Positions 8,380-16,295 of a stretch of DNA of 64,000 nt are shown piece after piece. This DNA comes from CAJWKT01 sp964465375. GTDB taxonomy: Bacteria; Pseudomonadota; Gammaproteobacteria; Steroidobacterales; Rariloculaceae. The stretch lies in NCBI GenBank assembly GCA_964465375.1, contig CAYXIJ010000002.1, positions 62,001 to 126,000 on the forward strand, read 5' to 3'. A program made the position numbers and the translations under genes. The notes under the pieces are model-generated. The model was given only the letters and a program-made list of their open reading frames with translations, was not told where the DNA came from and made no database searches. Numbering within the stretch: the stretch's first letter is position 1; every line of letters starts with the position of its first letter.

Positions 8380-10311
8380 GTGGAACAGCCGATCTGGCAC
8401 CCATCTAGTAAACAAATTGCTGACAGTAATATGCAGCGATTTTTATGCCGTAAAAACGTAAGTGGTGATAACTATCATCAATTGTACGAATGGAGTATCG
8501 AAAGACCTGACCAATTCTGGGGTGAATTCGCAGAATTTTCTGGAATTCTCTTTGGGTCACCCTATGAGAAGGTAATTGAAAACGTGGAGCAAATGCCTGG
8601 CGCTCAATGGTTTAAAGGTTGCAGCCTAAATTACGCTGCCAATCTGCTTAAGCCTGAGCGTACTGGAGCCGCCATTATATTTTACGGAGAGCGCGGTGAG
8701 CGCATCGAATTGACCTGGAACCAACTACGCAACCAGGTTGCTAGTATCAGCAAAAAACTTAGGGACATAGGAGTAAAGCCCGGCGACCGTGTTGCTGGCT
8801 ACCTGCCCAACCGACCTGAAACTGTAATTGCCATGCTTGCAACAACCAGTATAGGTGGTATTTGGTCATCGTGTTCACCTGACTTGGGCATCAGCAGTAC
8901 TGTGGATCGCTTCGGGCAAATTAAGCCAAAAGTACTCTTTGCTACCGACGGGTACTTCTACAACGGCAAAACCATCAACTCCCTAACATCTGTCACCGAA
9001 ATTGTAAAACGACTTCCAACACTCAAACATCTGGTGATCGTACCGTATGTTAATGATATTTCAGATATCCGTCTGCTACCCAAAGCAATCCTTTTTAGGG
9101 AATTACTGGAGGAAAAGGCAAGCCTTAAGTTCGAGTGCCTACCCTTTAATCATCCGCTTTGCATACTCTATTCGTCTGGCACTACATCAAACCCAAAGTG
9201 TATCGTCCACGGAGCTGGTGGAACACTGATTCAGCATCAGAAAGAGCAAATGCTACACACGAACATAAAGCCCGGGGATAAGGTATTTTATTTCACCACT
9301 TGCGGCTGGATGATGTGGAACTGGCTAATATCCACGTTAGCCAGTGGCGCTACTGTAATACTGTTCGACGGATCGCCATTTTATCCAAATGCCGGGGTAT
9401 TGTGGAAAATTGCGGAACGAGAAAGGATGACAGTCTTTGGAACAAGTGCAAAGTATCTCAGCACGCTCGAAAAGGCTCACTATAATCCTCGTCAACACGT
9501 AGAGCTGAACTGCCTTAAAAGCATACTATCCACAGGTTCCCCCTTAGCTCCATCAAGCTTCGATTTTGTTTACAACCAAATTAAAGGCGATTTACAACTC
9601 TCTTCCATTTCCGGCGGAACCGATATCATTTCCTGTTTTGCCTTAGGAAACCCTGTTCTACCGGTGTACCGGGGTGAACTACAGTGCCGTGGACTAGGTA
9701 TGAAAATGGAGATATTTGATAACCAAGGCCGGTCAATAAAAGAAAAAAAGGGTGAGCTTGTATGTACCGCGGCTTTCCCGTCGATACCGATCGGTTTTTG
9801 GAATGACCCGGATGGGGAAAAATATTTTTCTACCTATTTCAAACGATTTCCCAATGTATGGTGCCATGGGGATTATGCAGAAATCACGGGTCGCAAAAGC
9901 GTCATCATCCATGGCCGGTCGGACACGGTGCTGAACCCTGGAGGTGTGCGTATCGGTACGGGTGAAATTTACCGAATTGTAAATCAGTTTAAAGAAATAG
10001 AAGAAAGTGTCACTATAGGTCAAGAGTGGGAAGGAGACGAAAGAATAGTTTTATTTGTTCGACTGCAATCTAATTTCAAGCTAGACAAAAAACTTATCCA
10101 AAAAATACGCAAAGCCATTCGGGAAGCGGCAAGCCCTCGACACGTTCCCGCCAAAATCCTTGCGGTTCCCGATATTCCACGCACAATTAATGGAAAAATT
10201 GTAGAGATAGCCGTACGAGACACGGTTCACGGAAGAAAAGCTGGAAATGCTGATGCATTAGCAAACCCGGAAGCGTTAAAACATTTTTTGAATCGCAAGG
10301 AATTAAGCTGA
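8380..10311 (+). CDS. aacS: Acetoacetyl-CoA synthetase
   Basis: A 643-residue ANL-superfamily ligase that activates acetoacetate to its CoA thioester with ATP, feeding ketone bodies or PHB breakdown products into central metabolism. The N-terminus WHPSSKQIADSNMQRF is characteristic of this enzyme rather than acetyl-CoA synthetase. The P-loop motif YSSGTTSNPK lies near residue 266, the A5 region is SGGTDIISCF, and the C-terminal adenylation lysine is in TINGKIVE. Length matches the family (about 650). Start is GTG at 8380. The stop is immediately followed by the zapE start, so they are co-transcribed. Confidence 0.92.
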   Translation: MEQPIWHPSSKQIADSNMQRFLCRKNVSGDNYHQLYEWSIERPDQFWGEFAEFSGILFGSPYEKVIENVEQMPGAQWFKGCSLNYAANLLKPERTGAAIIFYGERGERIELTWNQLRNQVASISKKLRDIGVKPGDRVAGYLPNRPETVIAMLATTSIGGIWSSCSPDLGISSTVDRFGQIKPKVLFATDGYFYNGKTINSLTSVTEIVKRLPTLKHLVIVPYVNDISDIRLLPKAILFRELLEEKASLKFECLPFNHPLCILYSSGTTSNPKCIVHGAGGTLIQHQKEQMLHTNIKPGDKVFYFTTCGWMMWNWLISTLASGATVILFDGSPFYPNAGVLWKIAERERMTVFGTSAKYLSTLEKAHYNPRQHVELNCLKSILSTGSPLAPSSFDFVYNQIKGDLQLSSISGGTDIISCFALGNPVLPVYRGELQCRGLGMKMEIFDNQGRSIKEKKGELVCTAAFPSIPIGFWNDPDGEKYFSTYFKRFPNVWCHGDYAEITGRKSVIIHGRSDTVLNPGGVRIGTGEIYRIVNQFKEIEESVTIGQEWEGDERIVLFVRLQSNFKLDKKLIQKIRKAIREAASPRHVPAKILAVPDIPRTINGKIVEIAVRDTVHGRKAGNADALANPEALKHFLNRKELS

Positions 10312-11403
10312 ATGAGTACGCCTGCCGAGCTATACAAAAAATATCTCAGAAAAGGAGATATTGCACGGGATCATGCGCAGGAACATGCAGTAGAAAGTCT
10401 ACAACGCGTTTATCAGGATCTATCGATAAGCGCCCCCAATGGCTGGCGTAAATCACTTTTCCGCCTGCTTGGCAAACCTCTCACTCCACCGAGAGGCGCC
10501 TATCTGTGGGGGGACGTAGGAAGAGGCAAAACTTTTCTTATGGATCTTTTCTATGAAACATTGCCTTTTGAAGACAAGCTAAGAAAACATTTTCACCGTT
10601 TTATGGGCTACGTCCATGAGAATTTAAAGGAAAGGAGCGACCAGCCTAACCCACTACAGCATACGGCGAATAAACTAGCAAAACAGGCACGAGTAGTCTG
10701 CCTAGACGAACTCTTTATAACAGATATCGCGGACGCCATGATATTAGGCAATCTTTTTTCTGCGTTATTTGATCGTGGCGTCGCATTAGTAGCAACATCA
10801 AATGTAAAGCCCGGCCATCTTTACCAAAATGGCCTTCAAAGGCAACGGTTTCTGCCCGCAATTGAAGTGATAACGAAGCATATGCAGTTAGTACATGTCG
10901 ATGGAAGTCTAGATTATCGACTTCAAGTTTTAGAGCAAGCTAATGTATACCAAAGTCATGCAGGAGAAACTGCGGACCGCGAGCTGGCAAAACATTTCGA
11001 AGCAACTGCAACCAATGAAGAAAAAAAAATAGCCGCTATTAACATACTTGGTCGCACCATCCCAGCTCGTCGAGTAGCTGATGGGGTAATTTGGTTTGAT
11101 TTTTCACAAATCTGTGATGGACCAAGAAATTATTCCGATTACATAGAAATATCACGTTGCTACCAAACAGTGCTGATCTCAAACGTTCCACAATTTAATG
11201 AAAAACTTGAAAATCAAGCTCGCAGGTTCATCGCTTTAGTAGATGAATTTTACGACCGGAGAGTAAAACTTATGCTTTCTGCGAGTGTTTCGATAAATGC
11301 ACTTTATCAAGGCAACCGCCTAAAGTTGGAATTTAAGCGCACAACAAGCCGCTTGGAAGAAATGCAAAGCCTAGATTATCTGTCAACAGCTCATATTCCC
11401 TAG
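10312..11403 (+). CDS. zapE: Cell-division ATPase ZapE (AFG1-like)
   Basis: A 363-residue AFG1/ZapE-family AAA ATPase, a Z-ring-associated factor in Gammaproteobacteria and related to mitochondrial Afg1. Walker A is GDVGRGKT near residue 70 and Walker B is VCLDELF. The family segment HFHRFM follows, as does ATSNVKPGHLYQNGLQR, a sensor region typical of ZapE. The C-terminal VDEFYDRRVKLMLSA is also diagnostic. The ATG directly abuts the TGA of acetoacetyl-CoA synthetase. A short inverted repeat overlaps its stop codon. Confidence 0.93.
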   Translation: MSTPAELYKKYLRKGDIARDHAQEHAVESLQRVYQDLSISAPNGWRKSLFRLLGKPLTPPRGAYLWGDVGRGKTFLMDLFYETLPFEDKLRKHFHRFMGYVHENLKERSDQPNPLQHTANKLAKQARVVCLDELFITDIADAMILGNLFSALFDRGVALVATSNVKPGHLYQNGLQRQRFLPAIEVITKHMQLVHVDGSLDYRLQVLEQANVYQSHAGETADRELAKHFEATATNEEKKIAAINILGRTIPARRVADGVIWFDFSQICDGPRNYSDYIEISRCYQTVLISNVPQFNEKLENQARRFIALVDEFYDRRVKLMLSASVSINALYQGNRLKLEFKRTTSRLEEMQSLDYLSTAHIP

Positions 11404-11421
11404 CAAGAGAATTATGCTAGG
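11399..11421 (+). terminator. Inverted repeat at zapE stop codon, possible weak terminator
   Basis: CCTAGCA and TGCTAGG form a perfect 7-bp stem with a 9-base loop, and the zapE TAG lies inside the left arm. The following bases (TTGATCC) are not a T run, so intrinsic termination is doubtful. It could instead protect the 3' end or attenuate read-through into gpmA, which starts 40 bases later. Confidence 0.3.
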
Positions 11422-11460
11422 TTGATCCGCCAACAAACACATTGAATAATTCATGTCTGT

Positions 11461-12228
11461 ATGACTAAAAATCTAAAAATAAAGCCAGGAAAGCTCGTGC
11501 TTGTGCGTCACGGGCAAAGCGAGTGGAACCTAAAAAACCTCTTCACGGGTTGGACTGATGTAGATCTCACAGAGAAAGGGGTAACTGAGGCAAAACTAGC
11601 GGGCCAAACTTTGCTAGAAGCTGGGCTAAGATTCGATATCGCTTTTACTTCAGTGCTGGTCCGCGCAATACGAACAATGTGGCTGATTATGGAAGAGATG
11701 GACCTTATGCGGATTCCTACAAAACGGGACTGGCGACTCAATGAGCGCCACTATGGCGCACTGCAAGGACTAAACAAAGCACAAACTGCGGCTAAACATG
11801 GTGCAGATCAGGTTGAAATTTGGAGACGGAGTTACAACATAGCCCCCCCAGCGGTAGCAACCGACGATCAGCGTCACCCGTCTTTCGATCCTCGTTACGA
11901 GCAACTCAAGCCCTCGGAACTCCCTGCTACTGAATCCTTAGAGGATACCTTGGTCAGGGTGGAGCCTTACTGGCGCGGACAAATCGTTCCCGAACTCCTC
12001 TCAGGCCGACATGTTCTTGTAGCAGCCCATGGGAACAGCTTACGGGCACTGGTTAAAATTTTAGAGACAATATCTGATGCCCAAATCACAAAATTTAATA
12101 TTCCAACCGGGATACCCCGATTATATGAACTTGACCAAGATATCCATCCTATCCGTGCAGAGTACCTAGGCGACAGTGACAGCATTGCCAAGGCGACTCA
12201 GGGCGTCGCCGATCAAGCAAAAATTTAG
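11461..12228 (+). CDS. gpmA: 2,3-bisphosphoglycerate-dependent phosphoglycerate mutase
   Basis: A 255-residue glycolytic mutase that interconverts 3- and 2-phosphoglycerate in the cytosol. The phosphohistidine motif LVRHGQSEWN is near residue 15, followed by the dPGM-specific LFTGWTDVDLTEKG. ERHYGALQGLNK and VLVAAHGNSLRAL (the second catalytic His) are also present. Length and motif spacing fit GpmA rather than the cofactor-independent enzyme. It lies 57 bases after zapE in the same direction and may be partly co-transcribed. Confidence 0.95.
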   Translation: MTKNLKIKPGKLVLVRHGQSEWNLKNLFTGWTDVDLTEKGVTEAKLAGQTLLEAGLRFDIAFTSVLVRAIRTMWLIMEEMDLMRIPTKRDWRLNERHYGALQGLNKAQTAAKHGADQVEIWRRSYNIAPPAVATDDQRHPSFDPRYEQLKPSELPATESLEDTLVRVEPYWRGQIVPELLSGRHVLVAAHGNSLRALVKILETISDAQITKFNIPTGIPRLYELDQDIHPIRAEYLGDSDSIAKATQGVADQAKI

Positions 12229-12339
12229 AGGTAATACTCCGACAACACTGCCTAATCTATTGCTTTATAGTTGTGTTTATTGCATATCAAACGGATGGCA
12301 CATTAACTGGCTGCATCTCGGCCTGGAGGTGAAAGCGAA

Positions 12340-12867
12340 ATGATCTATGACTTGGGAGACCGCCGCGTCAAAACGGTTGAGAATGCCTACTATATCGCGC
12401 CAAATGCCACGGTGGTTGGCATGGTTACGCTTGGCCGAGATGTCAGCATTTGGTTTAACGCGGTGCTAAGAGCAGATTCAGACACGATTACAATTGGAGA
12501 TCGATCTAATGTTCAAGATGGCGCTGTCTTGCATCTAGACGAAGGAGCGCCGGTAATCGTCGGTGAAGGCGTGAGCATAGGTCATTCTGCGACGGTACAC
12601 GGATGCAGAGTAGGTTCAAATTCACTAATTGGTATAGGGGCCACGATACTAAGCTATGCAACAATTGGAGAGCAGTGCCTGGTGGGTGCCGGTGCACTGG
12701 TTACTGAAAAGAAAACATTTCCAGATCGGTCGCTAATCATAGGTGCGCCAGCTAGGCGGGTCCGTGAACTCACGGATGAAGAGCTTGCATATATTAGATT
12801 CGCAGCCGATCACTATGTAGAGCTGGGGAAAAAATATCACAAAAAACTAAAGGTGCGCTCACCGTAG
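12340..12867 (+). CDS. Gamma carbonic anhydrase-like hexapeptide-repeat protein
   Basis: A 175-residue left-handed beta-helix protein of the YrdA/CaiE gamma-CA group. Hexapeptide repeats run from about residue 25 to 130 (VVGMVTLGRDVSIWFNAVL onwards). The three zinc histidines are visible in AVLHLDE, SIGHSAT and TVHGC. The C-terminal helix (DEELAYIRFAADHYVELGKKYH) is the one that packs against the trimer. Whether it has carbonic anhydrase activity is unknown; many YrdA-type members show none. GGAGG lies about 11 bases before the ATG. It stands alone between gpmA and the convergent tesB. Confidence 0.85.
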   Translation: MIYDLGDRRVKTVENAYYIAPNATVVGMVTLGRDVSIWFNAVLRADSDTITIGDRSNVQDGAVLHLDEGAPVIVGEGVSIGHSATVHGCRVGSNSLIGIGATILSYATIGEQCLVGAGALVTEKKTFPDRSLIIGAPARRVRELTDEELAYIRFAADHYVELGKKYHKKLKVRSP

Positions 12868-12899
12868 AATTTCCATTCCGCACCATTTATTCTCTATTC

Positions 12900-13010
12900 A
12901 TGAAGCAGTGGCACGATGAAATCGGCCTCACATTAGATCAAACAAATGTATTTGATGGCCCCATAGTCGATCACACAGGCCTACCCTTTTATACAGAAGC
13001 TCGTCAGTAG
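12900..13010 (+). CDS. Possible short ORF, 36 codons
   Basis: An open frame from ATG at 12900 to TAG at 13010 between the gamma-CA gene and tesB. The peptide (MKQWHDEIGLTLDQTNVFDG and on) has balanced composition and the frame stays open upstream into the end of the previous gene. There is no obvious Shine-Dalgarno sequence and I recognise no family. It may be a short protein, a decayed gene end, or chance. Confidence 0.2.
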   Translation: MKQWHDEIGLTLDQTNVFDGPIVDHTGLPFYTEARQ

Positions 13011-13021
13011 AAAACTCTCCC

Positions 13022-13888
13022 TCACCAAATTCTAACTAGTCCTTCTTGGGCAGCAGATGCAACTAGTATACCCTCGGTGGTAAAAAACCTACCAAGTGCC
13101 AGCCCACGAGCGCCAGACGCGTTGGGACTCTCCATCGTGTAGAGCAACCACTGGTCCACCCTAAATGGTCTATGGAACCACATGGCATGGTCCAGGCTAG
13201 CCATCTGCACATTGCTATCTGCAAATCCAACAGCATGGGGAAGCGTAGCCGTACCTACCAGCTGGTAATCTGAAACATAGGCTAACAGGTTACGATGCAG
13301 GTCCGGGTCCCCTGGAAGTTGGCCCAAGGAGCGAATCCAAACGTGGCGCTGTGCCTTCCTCGGTTTTATCGAAATTAAATCGACGGGGTCTACGGGACGA
13401 ATTTCAAACGGACGTTGCTGGGTGAGAAAGCGGCGCATCTCATCAGGCAATCGTTCAAGTACACTTTTCTCAATCTCAGCTATGCTCCCCAATGCATCTG
13501 GTGCAGGCACATCCGGCATATTAACCTGGTGCTCAAGGCCTTCTTCCCACTTCTGGAAAGAGGCTGTCAGACTAAATATAGGTCGGCCGTGCTGAATAGC
13601 AACCACTCTACGATTCGAGAAACTCTTGCCATCTCTTGCCCGATCCACCTCATAAATAATGGGTGCCTTTACGTCCCCAGCCCTGAGAAAGTACGCGTGG
13701 AGGGAGTGCACATCTCGGCCGTCAACTGTGTACGTGGCAGCGGTAAGCGCTTGCCCAAGCACCTGCCCACCGAATACACGCGGCCCACCAATGTCACGAC
13801 TTTCTCCACGAAAAATATTTTCTTCGAGACGCTCCAGTCGTAACAGTCGCAACAAGTCAGCAAGCAATGGATTCATCTCAGTGGTCAT
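13022..13888 (-). CDS. tesB: Acyl-CoA thioesterase II
   Basis: A 288-residue double-hotdog thioesterase that hydrolyses medium- to long-chain acyl-CoA in the cytosol. The N-terminal hotdog has FGGQVLGQALTAA and VHSLHAYFLRAGD. The C-terminal hotdog carries the expected catalytic set: Asp in SLDHAMWFH, Ser/Thr in ESPNASGARG and Gln in SAAQEGLVR. Length matches E. coli TesB. It overlaps the 3' end of the upstream dehydrogenase gene by 11 bases, so translation is probably coupled. Confidence 0.94.
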   Translation of the reverse strand: MTTEMNPLLADLLRLLRLERLEENIFRGESRDIGGPRVFGGQVLGQALTAATYTVDGRDVHSLHAYFLRAGDVKAPIIYEVDRARDGKSFSNRRVVAIQHGRPIFSLTASFQKWEEGLEHQVNMPDVPAPDALGSIAEIEKSVLERLPDEMRRFLTQQRPFEIRPVDPVDLISIKPRKAQRHVWIRSLGQLPGDPDLHRNLLAYVSDYQLVGTATLPHAVGFADSNVQMASLDHAMWFHRPFRVDQWLLYTMESPNASGARGLALGRFFTTEGILVASAAQEGLVRIW

Positions 13889-14756
13889 TGGGGCGGTTCA
13901 ATCGGGCCATTAAGCTTGATGTGTCCCAGCGACGCCCACCAAGAGCAATTATTTCTGCATAAAATTGATCTACCAGTGCCGCTACCGGAAGCTCTGCCCC
14001 ATTGCCTCTCGCTTCCTGGAGGCAAATTCGAAGATCCTTGCGCATCCACTCTACAGAAAAACCAAACTCAAACTCCTTATTAACCATTGTTTTCCAGCGG
14101 TTTTCCATCTGCCAAGACTGTGCAGCACCCTTGGAAATCACTTCTACGACTAACTCCGGATCCAAGCCTGCACGCTGCGCAAAATTAAGTGCCTCTGCCA
14201 AGCCTTGGACCAATCCAGCGATCGCAATTTGATTGACCATTTTGGCTAGCTGCCCGCATCCGGATGGGCCCAATAGACGCACTCTTTGGGCATAACAGTC
14301 GATTAGTGGCACTACGCGTTCAAAGGCCTCGATTTCACCTCCCACCATAACTGTCAGACAACCTTCCTCAGCTCCAGACTGACCACCTGAAACGGGCGCA
14401 TCTAAACAACTAATGCCCCTGGTAACACCTGCTTCGGCAACTTCTCTAGCGACTTCGGCAGAAACCGTAGTATGGTCGACGAGTATCGAACCAGAATTCA
14501 TCTCTGAAAGCACACCTCTGGGACTTAAAAGTACTTCCCTGACATCTGGATCATCACCCACACACACAAAAACCACTTCTGAATCGACAGCCAGTTCTTT
14601 CAGGCTAGACACTGCCTGTCCTTGGAATTCCTTGCACCATCTTTTTGTCTTTTCAGTTGAGCGATTAAAAACAGTAACATTGTGGCCTGACTTACTCAGC
14701 CAACCAGCCATGGGAAAACCCATGACCCCCAACCCTATAAAACCAACTTTAGACAT
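13878..14756 (-). CDS. Beta-hydroxyacid dehydrogenase (3-hydroxyisobutyrate dehydrogenase family)
   Basis: A 292-residue dehydrogenase. The Rossmann motif GFIGLGVMG is at the N-terminus, followed by VFNRSTEK, where Asn-Arg in place of an acid suggests NADP. The substrate motif DAPVSGGQSGAEEG is near residue 120, and the catalytic lysine is in LAKMVNQI. The family includes 3-hydroxyisobutyrate dehydrogenase, tartronate semialdehyde reductase and gamma-hydroxybutyrate-type enzymes; the substrate is not decidable here. It starts 6 bases after the stop of the upstream phosphotransferase gene and overlaps tesB, so it could be the tail of the riboswitch operon. Confidence 0.88.
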   Translation of the reverse strand: MSKVGFIGLGVMGFPMAGWLSKSGHNVTVFNRSTEKTKRWCKEFQGQAVSSLKELAVDSEVVFVCVGDDPDVREVLLSPRGVLSEMNSGSILVDHTTVSAEVAREVAEAGVTRGISCLDAPVSGGQSGAEEGCLTVMVGGEIEAFERVVPLIDCYAQRVRLLGPSGCGQLAKMVNQIAIAGLVQGLAEALNFAQRAGLDPELVVEVISKGAAQSWQMENRWKTMVNKEFEFGFSVEWMRKDLRICLQEARGNGAELPVAALVDQFYAEIIALGGRRWDTSSLMARLNRPNDH

Positions 14757-14762
14757 GACGTA

Positions 14763-15629
14763 TTACCTTAGCATTGCCGCTATCTCCGCAGCAAAAAGCT
14801 TAAACGGAGATGAATCTTCAGCTTCCTGCATACGTGACAAACACCAGAAATAACCCAGCAGGCGAGTCATCCGAACGACGTTAAAAAAACTCTGGGTACT
14901 GCAGGGCGATCCCCCCTCATAGTAGCTGTATAACAAATAATTTACCTGATCCCCCTCAAAATCATTCATAGCAACCAAGCTAGCTAGATCCAAAATCGGA
15001 TCAGCAGCTACCGCATACTCGAGATCAATAAACCTAAGCGTACCATCGTCGAGAATGTTCTCCGCAACAAGATCATTGTGACAGACTACTTTGGGGTGGT
15101 AGCACTGTTCGTAATTCTTTGCATGTATGATTAATTCCTTGCTCCAAGCTCTATCACGCTCACACAAACTTCCCGCTTCATCGATATAACTTTGACTAAT
15201 GCCCAGAGGGCGATATGCTTCCAGATTCATGTCAATTTGATGGAACTCCCGCAGCCTACTAGCTATCCGTTTGATGTTTCGATACTGTCGGGCCAAGCTC
15301 TGAGTCCAAGGCTTGGAGCCTTTTAAGTATTGGGTAACAAGAATTCCAGCCACTGAATCACCCTTGACTGCCACAGGGACAAGGTCAGCTTCTGCCGCAC
15401 TCTTAAGCAACTTTATCTCAATGTCGATATCAAGCAGATACCTAGCCTTTTTAAATTTTCGCAACCGAACTACCCAGTCACAATCTCCTGTTACTACTCG
15501 GTAACTCTCATTACTTATACCTCCGCTTATTTTGTTGATATAGCTGTTTGAAAAAACTGCTTCTCCCGCTTCTGGAAAAGATGTTGCCAGCCATTGGAGT
15601 GCGTAAGTTGGCCCTACTTCCTTCTTCAA
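14763..15629 (-). CDS. Choline-kinase-type phosphotransferase, probable thiamine kinase
   Basis: A 288-residue aminoglycoside/choline kinase-fold enzyme. GGISNESYRV resembles the nucleotide-binding loop and WVVRLRKF supplies the ATP-binding region. Brenner's motif is VCHNDLVAENIL, followed by the metal-binding FIDLEYA. E. coli thiamine kinase ThiK has the same fold. Position as third gene behind a TPP riboswitch, a TonB receptor and a PnuC-type permease makes thiamine (or a thiamine precursor) the likely acceptor; that is inference from context. Start is TTG at 15629, with AGGAAG upstream, only 4 bases after the pnuC stop. Confidence 0.75.
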   Translation of the reverse strand: MKKEVGPTYALQWLATSFPEAGEAVFSNSYINKISGGISNESYRVVTGDCDWVVRLRKFKKARYLLDIDIEIKLLKSAAEADLVPVAVKGDSVAGILVTQYLKGSKPWTQSLARQYRNIKRIASRLREFHQIDMNLEAYRPLGISQSYIDEAGSLCERDRAWSKELIIHAKNYEQCYHPKVVCHNDLVAENILDDGTLRFIDLEYAVAADPILDLASLVAMNDFEGDQVNYLLYSYYEGGSPCSTQSFFNVVRMTRLLGYFWCLSRMQEAEDSSPFKLFAAEIAAMLR

Positions 15630-15633
15630 GACA

Positions 15634-16239
15634 CTATCTTCCTATTGGGGCATCTTGGCCGCGCCAGTCAAACCACCAGCGATGGAAACCAATGAAAATT
15701 AACACCAGATAGAGAACAAAAAGCAACGAAGTGACATAAAGTTCGCGTGCCTGGTAAAGATAGACAGAAATGCCATCGATCACGAACCAGTACACCCAGT
15801 TCTCCAGAATTTTGTTTGCAACCATATAGGTAGCAACAACCGCTGCAATAGTAGTGAATGAATCAAGAAACGGAAAAGCAGCATCTGTCCGCCTCAAAAT
15901 CATTCCAAACAGAACGGTGAAAACCAGTATTAAAGTCAAAACTATGCCATGCCTAGTTGGTGTCCAAATCGAAATTTGAAGACACTCCCGATGCAGGCCA
16001 CCAGAAGTCCACTGAAACCAACCATAAACAGCTATGGCAGCGTAAAAAAAATATAGGGCCGACTCCATATACAGGCGAGCTTGAAAAAAAATCGCAATGT
16101 ATAAAAAAGAACTAATTAACTGGACTAACCAACACAAAACATTCTGTCGGATCGCGAGAACTAAATACCCAACAGCTAGTAACGCTGCCATTGTTTCGAG
16201 TAACGAAAAGGTCCCTAAAATAGATGTCAGGCTATCCAT
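15634..16239 (-). CDS. pnuT: PnuC-family transporter, probable thiamine permease (PnuT-like)
   Basis: A 201-residue inner-membrane protein of the PnuC family with about seven hydrophobic segments. The family C-terminal motif is clear (WVYWFVIDGISVYLYQ, then LYVTSLLFVLYLVL and FHRWW). PnuC proteins carry nicotinamide riboside by facilitated diffusion coupled to phosphorylation. Members behind TPP riboswitches are assigned to thiamine (PnuT), which fits here: riboswitch, receptor, permease and kinase in one unit. The kinase would trap imported substrate. No NAD salvage genes are nearby. Confidence 0.82.
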   Translation of the reverse strand: MDSLTSILGTFSLLETMAALLAVGYLVLAIRQNVLCWLVQLISSFLYIAIFFQARLYMESALYFFYAAIAVYGWFQWTSGGLHRECLQISIWTPTRHGIVLTLILVFTVLFGMILRRTDAAFPFLDSFTTIAAVVATYMVANKILENWVYWFVIDGISVYLYQARELYVTSLLFVLYLVLIFIGFHRWWFDWRGQDAPIGR

Positions 16240-16295
16240 AATTTGTCAGATACATCTTAAATCAGGAAAAATTCTTTTGTATTACAGTATCTTAA